From NCBI GenBank assembly GCA_028284325.1, contig JANQRX010000005.1, forward strand, positions 372,001 through 436,000: a DNA stretch of 64,000 nucleotides. The letters run 5' to 3'. This DNA comes from Bauldia sp. GTDB lineage: Bacteria > Pseudomonadota > Alphaproteobacteria > Rhizobiales > Kaistiaceae. How positions within the stretch are numbered: the first letter of the stretch is position 1; each line of letters opens with the position of its first letter. The notes beneath the pieces were generated by a model. The model was not told the DNA's origin, made no database searches, and saw only the letters and a list, made by a program, of their open reading frames with translations. Both the position numbers and the translations under genes were made by a program. Shown here in pieces: positions 8,938 through 20,165 of the stretch.

Positions 8938-9240
8938 TCAGTCGGCAATGTCGCCGGCAATCCCGTCCATGGCGTCGGCAAGCGCGAGGTCGCGCTGGGT
9001 CACGCCGCCGGCATCGTGGGAGGTCAGGACGACGGCGACGGTGTTGTAGACATTGGTCCATTCGGGATGATGGTCGGCCTTTTCGGCCGCCAGCGCGACC
9101 CGGGTCATGAAGCCCATCGCCGCGCCGAAGCCCTTGAACTTGAAGGTCTTTTCGATGGCGTCGCGCTCCTCGGCGCGTGTCCAGCCCGACCGGGCGGCCA
9201 AGGCCTCGGTCACCGCTTCGGGGCCAAGCAGGTCGCTCAT
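8938..9240 (-). CDS. phhB: 4a-hydroxytetrahydrobiopterin dehydratase (pterin-4a-carbinolamine dehydratase)
   Basis: The 100-residue enzyme dehydrates pterin-4a-carbinolamine, recycling tetrahydrobiopterin-type cofactors or acting in molybdopterin and folate contexts. The active-site signature E-KADHHPEW, followed by Y and later H-D in SHDAGG, is intact. The length matches the family. Its ATG overlaps the stop of thpR as ATGA, so the two genes are coupled. No phenylalanine hydroxylase is seen nearby. Confidence 0.88.
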   Translation of the reverse strand: MSDLLGPEAVTEALAARSGWTRAEERDAIEKTFKFKGFGAAMGFMTRVALAAEKADHHPEWTNVYNTVAVVLTSHDAGGVTQRDLALADAMDGIAGDIAD

Positions 9241-9803
9241 GCTCGTGTTTCCTCCAGATCGGCCGTCTCGGCCCGCAACGGATAAGCCTGCTCGACGATA
9301 TAGGGCCCGCCGCCGACCGAGTCGCGCGAGGAGAAGAGCACGAAACGGCTCACCGCGAAGGGCGGGCCCGTGAAACCGCCGCGTAGCGCCAGATAGTCGG
9401 CCACCTCCTGCGGACGGCCGTTGCGGAGCCGCGCCAGCGTCACATGGGGCGTGAATTTGCGGCTTTCGGGCGGCAGGCCGAGGCGCTGAAACAGTCGCTC
9501 CTGCTCCGCCTGCAGTTCGCGCAGGGCCGCGTTGGTGCGCACCTGGGCGAAGATCGTGCGCGGCCTGCGGCCGCCGAAGGCGCCGAGCCCGGTCAGTTGA
9601 AGCTCGAAGGACGGCCGGTCCACGGCGCCCAGGATGTCGGAGATGCGATCGGCGGTGGTGCCGTCGACGTCGCCGACAAAACGGAGCGTGAGGTGGAAAT
9701 TCTCTGGCGATATCCAGCGGGCGCCCGGAAGGCCGCCCTGCAGGTCGGTGAGACGCAGGGCCGTTTCGATCGGAATCTCAAGGGCGGTGAAGAGGCGTGG
9801 CAT
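9237..9803 (-). CDS. thpR: RNA 2',3'-cyclic phosphodiesterase (2H phosphoesterase)
   Basis: This 188-residue 2H-superfamily enzyme hydrolyses 2',3'-cyclic phosphate RNA ends. Both catalytic H-x-T-L motifs are present, HLTL at 37-40 and HVTL at 120-123. The frame is open to 9911, but [11 protein letters not shown] at 9803 is the family start. The stop overlaps the start of the pterin dehydratase by four bases. Confidence 0.9.
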   Translation of the reverse strand: MPRLFTALEIPIETALRLTDLQGGLPGARWISPENFHLTLRFVGDVDGTTADRISDILGAVDRPSFELQLTGLGAFGGRRPRTIFAQVRTNAALRELQAEQERLFQRLGLPPESRKFTPHVTLARLRNGRPQEVADYLALRGGFTGPPFAVSRFVLFSSRDSVGGGPYIVEQAYPLRAETADLEETRA

Positions 9804-9885
9804 GGCGGTCGCGCGGCCCGGAAACGGCAGGAAAACCAGGAGCAGGAGTCGGTCGGTCTTGCAGGCGGAAGCAGGCGAATCCCCC

Positions 9886-9914
9886 TTGTCTGCCCCCTGT
9901 CGACGTACCATATT
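9886..9914 (+). promoter_or_regulatory. Candidate sigma-70 promoter of the Bax-inhibitor-1 gene
   Basis: TTGTCT (9886-9891) and CATATT (9909-9914) are separated by 17 bases, about 60 bases upstream of the ATG at 9976. Each box matches the consensus at four of six positions. Confidence 0.35.
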
Positions 9915-9975
9915 GCAGCCGAGAATGCCGCGCTTCTGCGCGGATTTACGTGTGGACCCAAGAAGGATCGTCCTG

Positions 9976-10731
9976 ATGGCGAATTATGACAACCGGCCGC
10001 GCTACGATGCCGCGGTCGCGCGTGCCACGGAAGCGGATATCGATGTAGGCCTGCGGGCGTACATGATCCGCGTGTACAACTACATGTTGAGCGGCCTGGT
10101 GCTGACCGGCATCACGTCCTACGCGACGTATCTGCTCTCCTTCCAGACCGTCAACGGCCAGACCGTGCCGACCGCGCTCGGACAGGTGCTGTTCGGCTCG
10201 CCGCTGATGTGGGTCATCGTGTTCGCGCCGCTGGCGCTGGTGTTTTTCCTCAGTTTCCGGATCGCCCGGATGAGCGTTCCCGCGGCCCAGACCACCTTCT
10301 GGATCTATGCGGGGCTCCTTGGCGTCTCGCTCGCGACCATCTTCGTCGCCTACACCGCGACCTCGATCAGCCAGGTGTTTTTCATCACCGCCGCCACCTT
10401 CGGCGCGATGAGCCTCTACGGCTACACCACCAAGCGTGACCTGTCGGGCTGGGGATCGTTCCTGATCATGGGCCTGATCGGCGTCATCATCGCCTCGATC
10501 GTCAACATCTTCCTCGCCTCCGACGCCCTCGGCTGGGCCGTCTCGGTCATCGGCGTGCTCGTCTTCGTGGGCCTCACCGCCTACGACACGCAGCAGATCA
10601 AGGAGATGTACTACGCCGGCGACGACGCCACGGTGGCCGGTCGCAAGGCGATCATGGGGGCGCTGCGCCTCTATCTCGACTTCATCAACCTGTTCCTGCT
10701 GCTGCTCAGCCTGTTCGGTTCGCGCGAGTAG
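9976..10731 (+). CDS. Bax inhibitor-1/YccA family membrane protein
   Basis: The product has 251 residues with seven predicted membrane helices and the family signature near the C-terminus (LTAYDTQQIKEMY, then ALRLYLDFINLFLLLL). It corresponds to the BI-1 (YccA/YbhL) family of inner-membrane proteins, implicated in calcium leak or in modulating FtsH-type proteolysis. The start ATG at 9976 has AGAAGGA eight bases upstream; the open frame continues upstream without a family match. The gene is monocistronic, with a promoter candidate upstream and a strong terminator after it. Confidence 0.92.
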   Translation: MANYDNRPRYDAAVARATEADIDVGLRAYMIRVYNYMLSGLVLTGITSYATYLLSFQTVNGQTVPTALGQVLFGSPLMWVIVFAPLALVFFLSFRIARMSVPAAQTTFWIYAGLLGVSLATIFVAYTATSISQVFFITAATFGAMSLYGYTTKRDLSGWGSFLIMGLIGVIIASIVNIFLASDALGWAVSVIGVLVFVGLTAYDTQQIKEMYYAGDDATVAGRKAIMGALRLYLDFINLFLLLLSLFGSRE

Positions 10732-10761
10732 GCGACAGCTGGACTTCCGGGATCACACGCG

Positions 10762-10797
10762 AGGGCGCGGCTTGGCCGCGCCCTTTCTCTTTGCTTT
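10762..10797 (+). terminator. Rho-independent terminator after the Bax-inhibitor-1 gene
   Basis: A perfect nine-base-pair stem AGGGCGCGG / CCGCGCCCT (10762-10770 and 10776-10784) with loop CTTGG is followed by TTCTCTTTGCTTTG. It lies 30 bases after the stop. Confidence 0.85.
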
Positions 10798-10806
10798 GAT
10801 GGGCAG

Positions 10807-11340
10807 ATGGCAGACCTCAACATCCGTCCCGTGCGCCGCGAGGATATAGCGGTCATTGCCGCCATCTACGCAGGCGAAGTGCTGCACGGTATCGCCACGT
10901 TCGAACTCGACCCGCCGGATGTCGACGAGATGACGCGCCGCATGGAGGCGATCGTCGCCGGCGGCTATCCCTACCTGGTGGCCGAACTCGACGGCGAGGT
11001 GGCCGGCAGCGGCTACGTGTCCGCCTACCGCAGCCGCCCGGCGTATCGCTGGACGGTGGAAAACTCCATCTATCTTGCCGAACACGCGCGGGGCCGGGGC
11101 GTCGGCGGGACCCTGCTGCGCCACCTGATCGAGGACAGCGAACGCCTCGGGTTTCGTCAGATGGTGGCCGTGATCAGCGACACCGAGCGCGTCGCCTCGA
11201 TCCGCCTGCACCGGGCGGCCGGCTTCGAGGAGGTCGGGATTCTGCGCCATGTCGGCTTCAAGCACGGCCGCTGGCACGACACGGTGATCATGGAGCGGGC
11301 GCTGGGCGACGGCGCATCATCGCCGCCAGACCAGACCTAG
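10807..11340 (+). CDS. GNAT N-acetyltransferase, phosphinothricin/methionine-sulfone type
   Basis: The 177-residue acetyltransferase has the motif A acetyl-CoA loop ARGRGVGGTLLRHLIE and the downstream ASIRLHRAAGFEEVGIL motif. Early residues (FELDPPDVDEM, YRSRPAYRWTVENSIYL) match the phosphinothricin acetyltransferase/MddA subfamily, which acetylates amino acid analogues such as methionine sulfone. It lies directly behind a terminator, so it must have its own promoter. It is convergent with the DUF2794 gene, with interleaved stops. Confidence 0.86.
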   Translation: MADLNIRPVRREDIAVIAAIYAGEVLHGIATFELDPPDVDEMTRRMEAIVAGGYPYLVAELDGEVAGSGYVSAYRSRPAYRWTVENSIYLAEHARGRGVGGTLLRHLIEDSERLGFRQMVAVISDTERVASIRLHRAAGFEEVGILRHVGFKHGRWHDTVIMERALGDGASSPPDQT

Positions 11341-11714
11341 GCCACCACCCTCACGGGCGGGTCGATCGCCTTCAGAACCTGGCCGAGCTCGTGGCCGCGC
11401 TTCAGGATCAGGCCGGTCGGCGTCACGACCGAATAGGCGCCCTGGCGGCGTGCGAGCCGCGGCTGCTTGACGATGCGGTAGAGCGGCATTTCCGACGTTC
11501 GGCGAAAGACCGAGAACACGGCCCGTTCGCTCAACTGGTCGATGGCGTAGTCGCGCCACTCGCCGGCGGCGACCTTCCGTCCGTAGACCCTCAAAATGGC
11601 GTCCAGTTCCCGGCGCGTGAAGCGCGTCTGGGCTGCCGAGGGCTCTTGCCAGGCGACCGTCTTCGCTCGCGAAGACCGGCCGCCCGGTCGCGTCTCGCCG
11701 TCAATGTCTCCCAT
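11337..11714 (-). CDS. DUF2794 domain-containing protein
   Basis: The 125-residue protein matches DUF2794, a family confined mainly to Alphaproteobacteria, with the core FTRRELDAILRVYGRKVAAG, then EWRDYAIDQLSERAVFSVFR and TSEMPLYRI. The first 35 residues are a disordered, charged leader. ATG at 11714 has GGAGG five bases upstream; the longer frame to 11798 is not needed. The molecular function is unknown. The TAG stops of this gene and the acetyltransferase share the palindrome CTAG at 11337-11340. Confidence 0.85.
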   Translation of the reverse strand: MGDIDGETRPGGRSSRAKTVAWQEPSAAQTRFTRRELDAILRVYGRKVAAGEWRDYAIDQLSERAVFSVFRRTSEMPLYRIVKQPRLARRQGAYSVVTPTGLILKRGHELGQVLKAIDPPVRVVA

Positions 11715-12139
11715 ACGTCCTCCGTGTAACCCTTCAAGATCACCGGCTTTTCTGGCCCGCGTCAAGTTCGGCGGCGGGCGCGAGGGACAGAGGGGCAATG
11801 GCGTGGCTGTGGATGGTCACGGGATCACCACGATTTCGCCCCTATCCGGCCCTCTGCCGGCCACCTTGGGCCGGAATAGTTTGATCGTTGCCTCAGACGG
11901 TTCGGTTCGGCGGATCCAGCGGTCTCATTCAGCCCCCCAGCCCCCGCTGGCTCCTGTCGGACCGAACCACCTGACGGCCGATCCTGAACCTCCCATATGG
12001 CCTCACCGGCCTCCAAGTGTTCACCGCGCATGCATGACCGGCCGGCCCCCAAGGGGCCGGCCGCGGCGCGTGCGGACCGTACCCTTGCGCGCGCGCCCGG
12101 GAGCGGCGATATCACGGCCGATCATCGCCAACATCACCC
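11715..12139. other. Gene-free 425-base region upstream of htpG with an 11-bp hairpin
   Basis: I see no convincing gene. A perfect 11-base-pair stem (12039-12049 with 12053-12063, loop CAA) lies about 77 bases before the htpG start and is not followed by a T-run. CTTG at 12084 could be part of a heat-shock (sigma-32 type) -35 element, but no clear -10 partner is present and no CIRCE element is visible. Confidence 0.5.
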
Positions 12140-14053
12140 ATGGCCGCCCGCATGACCGACCAGAACGATCCGACGTCCGCCGAACCGGCTGCCCGCCCCT
12201 TCGAGGCGGAGGTATCCCGGCTCCTGCACATGATGGTGCATTCGGTCTACGCCAACACCGACGTGTTCCTGCGCGAGCTGATCTCCAACGGCGCTGACGC
12301 CTGCGAGAAGCTGCGCACCATGGCCCTCGACGATCCGGACCTCGATCTTGGCGACGCGCCCTTCCAGATTCGTCTTGTCCCGGACAAGGAGGCGGCGACG
12401 CTGACCATCGAGGATAACGGCGTCGGCATGGACCGTGCCGAGCTCATCGACAACCTCGGCACCATCGCCCGGTCCGGCACCCGCGCCTTTCTTGAAGGGG
12501 TGAGCGACGACAAGGCCGGCGCCCAGCTCATCGGCCAGTTCGGCGTCGGCTTCTACTCCGCCTTCATGGTGGCGCACGAGGTCGAGGTCGTGTCCCGGCG
12601 GGTCGGGTCGGACGAGGCCTGGCGGTGGCACTCCGACGGGGCCGGCCAGTACGAGACCGCGTCGGTCGCGGTCGAGGATGCGCCGGCACGCGGCACGCGG
12701 GTGACGCTGTCCTTGAAACCGGATGCGGCCGCGTACGCCACCCCGGAGGCCATCGAGCGGATCGTCGCCGCCCATTCGGCCCATGTGCCCGTGCCGATCG
12801 TGATGGCGGTCGGCGGCGGGCTGGCCGACAAGACGCTGACCGACGGCAGCGCGCTGTGGCGCAAGGCGAAGGCGGACGTGACGCCGGAGGAGTACACCGA
12901 GTTCTACCATCACGTGTCGGGCCAGTTCGACGAACCGGCGCTGACGGTCCACATGCGGGCCGAGGGGCGCCAGGAGTTCTCGGCGCTCGTGTTTGTGCCG
13001 TCGCTGAAGCCGTTCGACCTGTTCGATCCCGACCGCAAGGGCCGGGTGAAGCTCTACGTGCGCCGGGTGTTCATCACCGACGAGGCCGACGTGCTGCCGG
13101 GCTGGCTGCGCTTCGTGCGCGGGGTGATCGATTCGGAGGACCTGCCGCTCAACATCTCGCGCGAGATGTTGCAGACCAATCCGTTGCTCGCCTCCATCGG
13201 CGGGGCGGTGACGACGCGCATCCTCGCCGACCTCAAGAAGCTGGCCGGGTCCGACGCCGAGGCGTTCGCGAAGGTGTGGGAGGCGTTCGGACCGGTGCTC
13301 AAGGAAGGCCTCTACGAGGACACCACGCGCCGCGATGCGCTCTATGAGATCGCGCGCTTCCGTACCACGGCCGGCGACGACTGGCGCAGCCTCAAGGACT
13401 ATGTGGAGGCGATGCGCCCCAACCAGACGGCGATCTACTATGCGCTCGGCGACGACCGCGAGGCGATCGCCGCCAGCCCGCATCTGGAAGGCTTCGCCCA
13501 GCGCGGGATCGAGGTCCTTCTGCTCGCCGATCCGGTCGACGCCTTCTGGGTCCGCACCGCCATGGGTTTCGACGGCAAGCCGTTCCATTCGGTGACGCAA
13601 GGGACGGCCGATCTCGATGCGGTGCCGCTGGCGGAAGGGGCCGAGGGCGGCGAAGACGACACGACGCCGGACAGCGCCGTGGCCACGCTCGCGGCTCGGT
13701 TCAAGCAGACGCTGGGCGACCGGGTCGGCGATGTGCGGCTCTCCAAGCGGCTGGCGACCAGTGCGGTGTGTCTGGTGGCGCCGGAAGCCGGGCCGGACCG
13801 GCAACTGGAGAAGATGCTTGCCCGCGCCGGCCAGGCGAGCGGCGCCGTCGCACCGGTGCTGGAGATTAACCCCGGCAGCGAGCTGATCCGGGCGCTGGCC
13901 GCCAAGGCGGTGGCCGGCGGCGAGACGGAATTGCTCGACGATGCGGCGGTGGTGTTGCTCGGCGAGGCGCGCATCCTTGACGGCGAGACGCCGGCCGATC
14001 CGGCCGACTACGCGACCCGGATCGGGCGTCTCCTGACCCGCGCGCTCGGTTGA
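12140..14053 (+). CDS. htpG: Molecular chaperone HtpG (Hsp90)
   Basis: This 637-residue cytosolic ATP-dependent chaperone acts late in client folding. The GHKL ATPase domain holds ELISNGADACEK (about 47-58), DNGVGM (92-97) and GQFGVGFYS (132-140). The middle domain includes the conserved LPLNISREMLQ, and the C-terminal dimerisation domain ends at the usual length. Two in-frame ATGs, at 12140 and 12152, are both possible starts without a strong ribosome-binding site. A hairpin lies in the leader. Confidence 0.96.
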   Translation: MAARMTDQNDPTSAEPAARPFEAEVSRLLHMMVHSVYANTDVFLRELISNGADACEKLRTMALDDPDLDLGDAPFQIRLVPDKEAATLTIEDNGVGMDRAELIDNLGTIARSGTRAFLEGVSDDKAGAQLIGQFGVGFYSAFMVAHEVEVVSRRVGSDEAWRWHSDGAGQYETASVAVEDAPARGTRVTLSLKPDAAAYATPEAIERIVAAHSAHVPVPIVMAVGGGLADKTLTDGSALWRKAKADVTPEEYTEFYHHVSGQFDEPALTVHMRAEGRQEFSALVFVPSLKPFDLFDPDRKGRVKLYVRRVFITDEADVLPGWLRFVRGVIDSEDLPLNISREMLQTNPLLASIGGAVTTRILADLKKLAGSDAEAFAKVWEAFGPVLKEGLYEDTTRRDALYEIARFRTTAGDDWRSLKDYVEAMRPNQTAIYYALGDDREAIAASPHLEGFAQRGIEVLLLADPVDAFWVRTAMGFDGKPFHSVTQGTADLDAVPLAEGAEGGEDDTTPDSAVATLAARFKQTLGDRVGDVRLSKRLATSAVCLVAPEAGPDRQLEKMLARAGQASGAVAPVLEINPGSELIRALAAKAVAGGETELLDDAAVVLLGEARILDGETPADPADYATRIGRLLTRALG

Positions 14054-14063
14054 AGGGAGCGAC

Positions 14064-14804
14064 CTACCAGGAGGCAGAGATGCGGGCCGCGCCCAGCATC
14101 GGACCGGGGTCGCCGCCGTCCAGTTCCGTCTGCAGCAGGAAGGCGCAACCGTCGACGTCGGCGTGTTCGATCTCGCTCTTGGGGATGTCCACGCTCAGTT
14201 CGTCGCCCTTCCACAGGGCGACCGGGCGCAGCTTCCGCACGACGTTGTTGTAGGTGATGGTGCGGCCGGTGTTCTCGCCGCGCTCGACCGCGACCGTGAC
14301 CGAGCGGTCGTAGAGGACCAGCCACAGCATGCCGTGCGGTTCGTCGTTCGTGCTGCCGCCGACCGTGACCTTCAGCGAATCCTCGGCCGCCTCCAGCTCG
14401 ATCGGAATGCGCAGCGGATCGGTCTGTCTGATGACCTGTTCGATCCGGCCGCGGTCGCTGCCGACCACATGGATACGGCCGTCGACCACCACCTGCGGTG
14501 TGTAGATGCTGCGCTCGCCCATGGCGCGGGCGTAGGCGCGCTGGCGCTCGGTGTTGTCCGGGCTCGCCAGCGTGTCCTTCCAGCCGATCCAGTCCCACAC
14601 ATCGACGTTGAAGGAGAGCGCCAGCACGTCCTGGCGTTCCGCGTATTCGCCGAGCAGCTTGTCGGCCGGCGGACAGGACGAACATCCCTGGCTGGTGAAC
14701 AGTTCGACCACCGAGCGCGGCTGCGTGCCGACCGGTGCCGCCAAGGCGGCCGCCGATCCGGCGAGCAATCCGACAAGGGCTAGAGCGGTCGAAAACCTGG
14801 TCAT
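14064..14804 (-). CDS. DUF1223 secreted protein with a thioredoxin-like CxxC
   Basis: The product has 246 residues. A signal peptide ends about residue 22 (LVGLLAGSAAALA). The mature start VVELFTSQGCSSCPPADKLL carries the CxxC pair C41/C44 of the DUF1223 family, which has a thioredoxin-like fold. The substrate and partner are unknown. The frame is open to 14915, but ATG at 14804 has CGGAG seven bases upstream and the signal peptide directly after it. It is convergent with htpG. Confidence 0.87.
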   Translation of the reverse strand: MTRFSTALALVGLLAGSAAALAAPVGTQPRSVVELFTSQGCSSCPPADKLLGEYAERQDVLALSFNVDVWDWIGWKDTLASPDNTERQRAYARAMGERSIYTPQVVVDGRIHVVGSDRGRIEQVIRQTDPLRIPIELEAAEDSLKVTVGGSTNDEPHGMLWLVLYDRSVTVAVERGENTGRTITYNNVVRKLRPVALWKGDELSVDIPKSEIEHADVDGCAFLLQTELDGGDPGPMLGAARISASW

Positions 14805-14911
14805 GACGTGACTCCGAAACGCCGGGATCGGCAATCGCCCCGCCGTCTCAGGCGGAAATCTAAGGCGGGCGCGTCTCAAGAGCGAGTCACGTTCGGGTGA
14901 GACCTGTCGTC

Positions 14912-17641
<2,730 letters not shown>

Positions 17642-17754
17642 GGGCGAACTCCGGCTGTCGGTCGCGCGTCCCGGAGGGCGGGCGCGCGGGGGCGCGGCCG
17701 GCGGTCACATCCGGGGGCGACGGTGAGGTCCGCGCGCCTTATAAGGAATTTCCC

Positions 17755-18417
17755 ATGACGACGCCAGATGATCGCGCGCCGGCCGCCGGCGACCACGCAG
17801 GCTACGGACCGGGTCGGGATCATGTGCGCCTGACCGGAACCGGCCTCGCCGCCGTCCGCGGCCTGAGGACGATCTTCAGCGATCTGTCGTTTGCCGTGGC
17901 CGGCGGCGAACTGATGACCGTCACCGGGCCGAACGGCACCGGCAAGTCGACCTTCCTGCGCATCGTCGCCGGGCTGATGCCGGCCGCCGCGGGGGAGGTT
18001 GCGGTCGCACCGGCGCGCGAGGACGGGCACGCGGCGCTGATCCACTACATCGGCCACCATGACGGCCACAAGGCGTCGCTGACGGTGCGGCAGAACCTCG
18101 ACTTCTGGCGCCGGTTCTGGGGCGGCGGGCCGATCGCGCCGGCGCTGGAACGCGTGGGGATCGCCGCCCTCGACAATCTGCCGATCGACGTGCTCTCGGC
18201 CGGGCAGAAGCGGCGCGCGGCGCTCGCGCGCATGCTGGTCGCTCCGCGGCCGATCTGGCTGCTCGACGAACCGCTTACCGCCCTCGATGCCGCCGCCGAG
18301 GCGATGCTCGGCGACCTCCTGTCCGAGCATCTGGCCGGCGGCGGGCTGGCGCTGGTCGCGACCCATCGCGCGCTGCCGGTCGCCGCGGCCCGGACGCTGC
18401 GCATGGAGGGCCCGTGA
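17755..18417 (+). CDS. ccmA: Cytochrome c biogenesis heme-exporter ATPase CcmA
   Basis: The 220-residue ABC ATPase of the CcmABCD complex releases holo-CcmE during cytochrome c maturation. The Walker A motif GPNGTGKST is at 58-66, the signature LSAGQ at 147-151, and the Walker B with catalytic glutamate ends in LLDEP (169-173). The N-terminal 25 residues before the ABC core are longer than in most homologues. ATG at 17755 is preceded by AAGGA. It overlaps ccmB as GTGA. Confidence 0.95.
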   Translation: MTTPDDRAPAAGDHAGYGPGRDHVRLTGTGLAAVRGLRTIFSDLSFAVAGGELMTVTGPNGTGKSTFLRIVAGLMPAAAGEVAVAPAREDGHAALIHYIGHHDGHKASLTVRQNLDFWRRFWGGGPIAPALERVGIAALDNLPIDVLSAGQKRRAALARMLVAPRPIWLLDEPLTALDAAAEAMLGDLLSEHLAGGGLALVATHRALPVAAARTLRMEGP

Positions 18418-19085
18418 CGGCGTTCCTGGCGCTCGTCGGCCTGTCGGCGCGGCTCTCCTTCGGCGGGCGCTCCGGCGGCGCGCTGGTGGGGCTGGTGTTC
18501 TTCCTCGCGGTGGTCGTGGTGGTGCCGTTCGCGGTCGGCCCGGACATGAACCTTCTGTCGCGGATCGGCCCGGCGGTCCTATGGATCGGCGCGCTGCTCG
18601 CCTCGCTGCTGGTGCTCGACCGCCTGTTCGGCGACGACCGGTCCGACGGCGCCCTCGACCTGTTGCGCCTGTCCGACCTGCCGCTGGAACTGGTGGCGCT
18701 CGCCAAGGGGCTGGGGGCGTGGCTCGCGACCGGGCTGCCGCTCGCCGTCGCCGCGCCGTTCCTGGGGCTGCTCCTCGGGCTTTCGCCGAACACGGTCCTC
18801 TCGACGACAGCAACGCTCGTGGTCGGTACTCCGGCGCTCACCATGATCGGCACGATTGGCGCCGCACTGATGGCAGCACTCGGCCGCGGCGGGGTGATGA
18901 TCGCGGTGCTGGTGCTGCCGTTCACGATTCCCGTGCTGATCTTCGGGGTCAGTGCGGCGGCCGCTCCGGCCATGGCCCCGGCACCTTTCCTGGCGCCGTT
19001 CCTGATCCTGATCGCATTGACGCTGGCGAGCCTGGTGATCGCACCCATCGCCGCCGCCGCGGCCCTCCGGGCAGGGCTGGATTAG
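18414..19085 (+). CDS. ccmB: Heme exporter membrane subunit CcmB
   Basis: The 223-residue membrane subunit partners CcmA, with six hydrophobic helices. The characteristic segments are LSFGGRSGG near the start, DRLFGDDRSDGALDLLRLSDLPLELV in the first cytoplasmic loop, and GTIGAALMAALGRGG. The GTG start at 18414 overlaps the ccmA stop. It is followed by 31 bases and ccmC. Confidence 0.95.
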   Translation: MTAFLALVGLSARLSFGGRSGGALVGLVFFLAVVVVVPFAVGPDMNLLSRIGPAVLWIGALLASLLVLDRLFGDDRSDGALDLLRLSDLPLELVALAKGLGAWLATGLPLAVAAPFLGLLLGLSPNTVLSTTATLVVGTPALTMIGTIGAALMAALGRGGVMIAVLVLPFTIPVLIFGVSAAAAPAMAPAPFLAPFLILIALTLASLVIAPIAAAAALRAGLD

Positions 19086-19116
19086 GGACGTTCGGACTGA
19101 CTCAGGGAAGGACTGC

Positions 19117-19998
19117 ATGACGAAGAAGGCGTTCAACAAGATCGCCGACGGTCTCACCGAGGCCATCGCCATTGCCCGCGGCGAGGCGAAGCCGGCGCAT
19201 CTGTCGGTCCCTTCGGACAATCCGCCGCCGTTGAAGCGGCGGGGTATCGTCCCTACAACTCCTTCCATGAGCCTCGTCGACCTCGCCAACCCCACCCGGT
19301 TCCTCGGCTTCTCGCAGCGCCTTCTGCCGTTCACCTGGGCGGTGGCGCTGGGGCTGCTCGCGGTCGGGCTCTACATGGCCTTCTTCACCGCGCCGGCCGA
19401 CTATCAGCAGGGCGACACGGTGCGGATCATGTTCATCCACGTGCCGTCGGCGTGGCTGTCGATGGGCTGCTACGGGCTGATGGCGATCGCTTCGCTGGGC
19501 ACGCTGGTGTGGCGGCATCCGCTCGCCGACGTGACCGCCAAGAGCGCCGCTCCGCTGGGCGCCGCCTTCACCTTCCTGACCCTGGTCACCGGATCGCTGT
19601 GGGGCAAGCCGATGTGGGGCACGTGGTGGGTGTGGGATGCGCGGCTGACCTCGGAGCTGGTGCTCCTGCTCATGTATCTCGGCCTGATCGCGCTATGGCA
19701 GGCGATGGACGACCAAGGCCGCGCGGCCCGCGTCGCCGCGGTGCTGACGCTGGTCGGCACCATCAACCTGCCGATCATCAAGTTTTCGGTCGACTGGTGG
19801 AACACGCTGCACCAGCCGGCGAGCGTCCTTCGCCTTGACGGGCCGACCATCGACATCTCGATGCTGATCCCGCTGTTCGTCATGGCGGGTGCCTTCACGC
19901 TGATGTTCGCCGCGCTCCTGATGATGAGCATGCGCAACGAGATCCTGCGCCGGCGGGTGCGGACGATGGAACTTACCGCCGCTGGGCTCGGCGCATGA
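19117..19998 (+). CDS. ccmC: Heme transporter CcmC with an unusual N-terminal extension
   Basis: CcmC delivers heme to CcmE in the periplasm. The tryptophan-rich heme motif is visible (GTWWVWDARLTSE) with six helices. The family normally starts at about MSLVDLANPTRFL (ATG 19267, giving 243 aa), but that ATG has no ribosome-binding site. ATG at 19117 has GGGAAGGA five bases upstream and is in frame, giving 293 residues. The extra 50 residues begin MTKKAFNKIADGLTEAI, which looks like the start of XRE/HigA-type HTH antitoxins. Either the protein is an in-frame fusion or 19117 is the relic of an antitoxin gene. The C-terminus overlaps ccmD as ATGA. Confidence 0.93.
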   Translation: MTKKAFNKIADGLTEAIAIARGEAKPAHLSVPSDNPPPLKRRGIVPTTPSMSLVDLANPTRFLGFSQRLLPFTWAVALGLLAVGLYMAFFTAPADYQQGDTVRIMFIHVPSAWLSMGCYGLMAIASLGTLVWRHPLADVTAKSAAPLGAAFTFLTLVTGSLWGKPMWGTWWVWDARLTSELVLLLMYLGLIALWQAMDDQGRAARVAAVLTLVGTINLPIIKFSVDWWNTLHQPASVLRLDGPTIDISMLIPLFVMAGAFTLMFAALLMMSMRNEILRRRVRTMELTAAGLGA

Positions 19999-20165
19999 GC
20001 CATGCCGGCTTCATCTTCGCGGCCTATGCGATGGCCGTCGTGGTGCTCGCCGGTGTGGTCGGCTGGATCATCGCCGACGGCCGGGCGCTGCGCCGCCGCC
20101 TCGCCGACCTCGAGGTGCGGGGTGTCCGCCGCCGCTCCGACCGCCGCGAGGAGCAGGCGACATGA
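19995..20165 (+). CDS. ccmD: Heme exporter protein CcmD, 56 aa
   Basis: This small single-span protein is found in all Ccm systems, where it stabilises the CcmABC-CcmE interaction. One helix (FIFAAYAMAVVVLAGVVGWI) is followed by the basic cytoplasmic tail ALRRRLADLE typical of CcmD. ATG at 19995 overlaps the ccmC stop, and the TGA at 20163-20165 overlaps the start of ccmG. Identification rests on position, size and topology. Confidence 0.88.
   Translation: MSHAGFIFAAYAMAVVVLAGVVGWIIADGRALRRRLADLEVRGVRRRSDRREEQAT

Noticed and set aside
12134-13804. Long open frame (556 codons) on the reverse strand
   Set aside because: It lies antisense to htpG, whose protein is clearly conserved. The composition (Arg/His/Gly/Val rich) is typical of GC-driven shadow frames.
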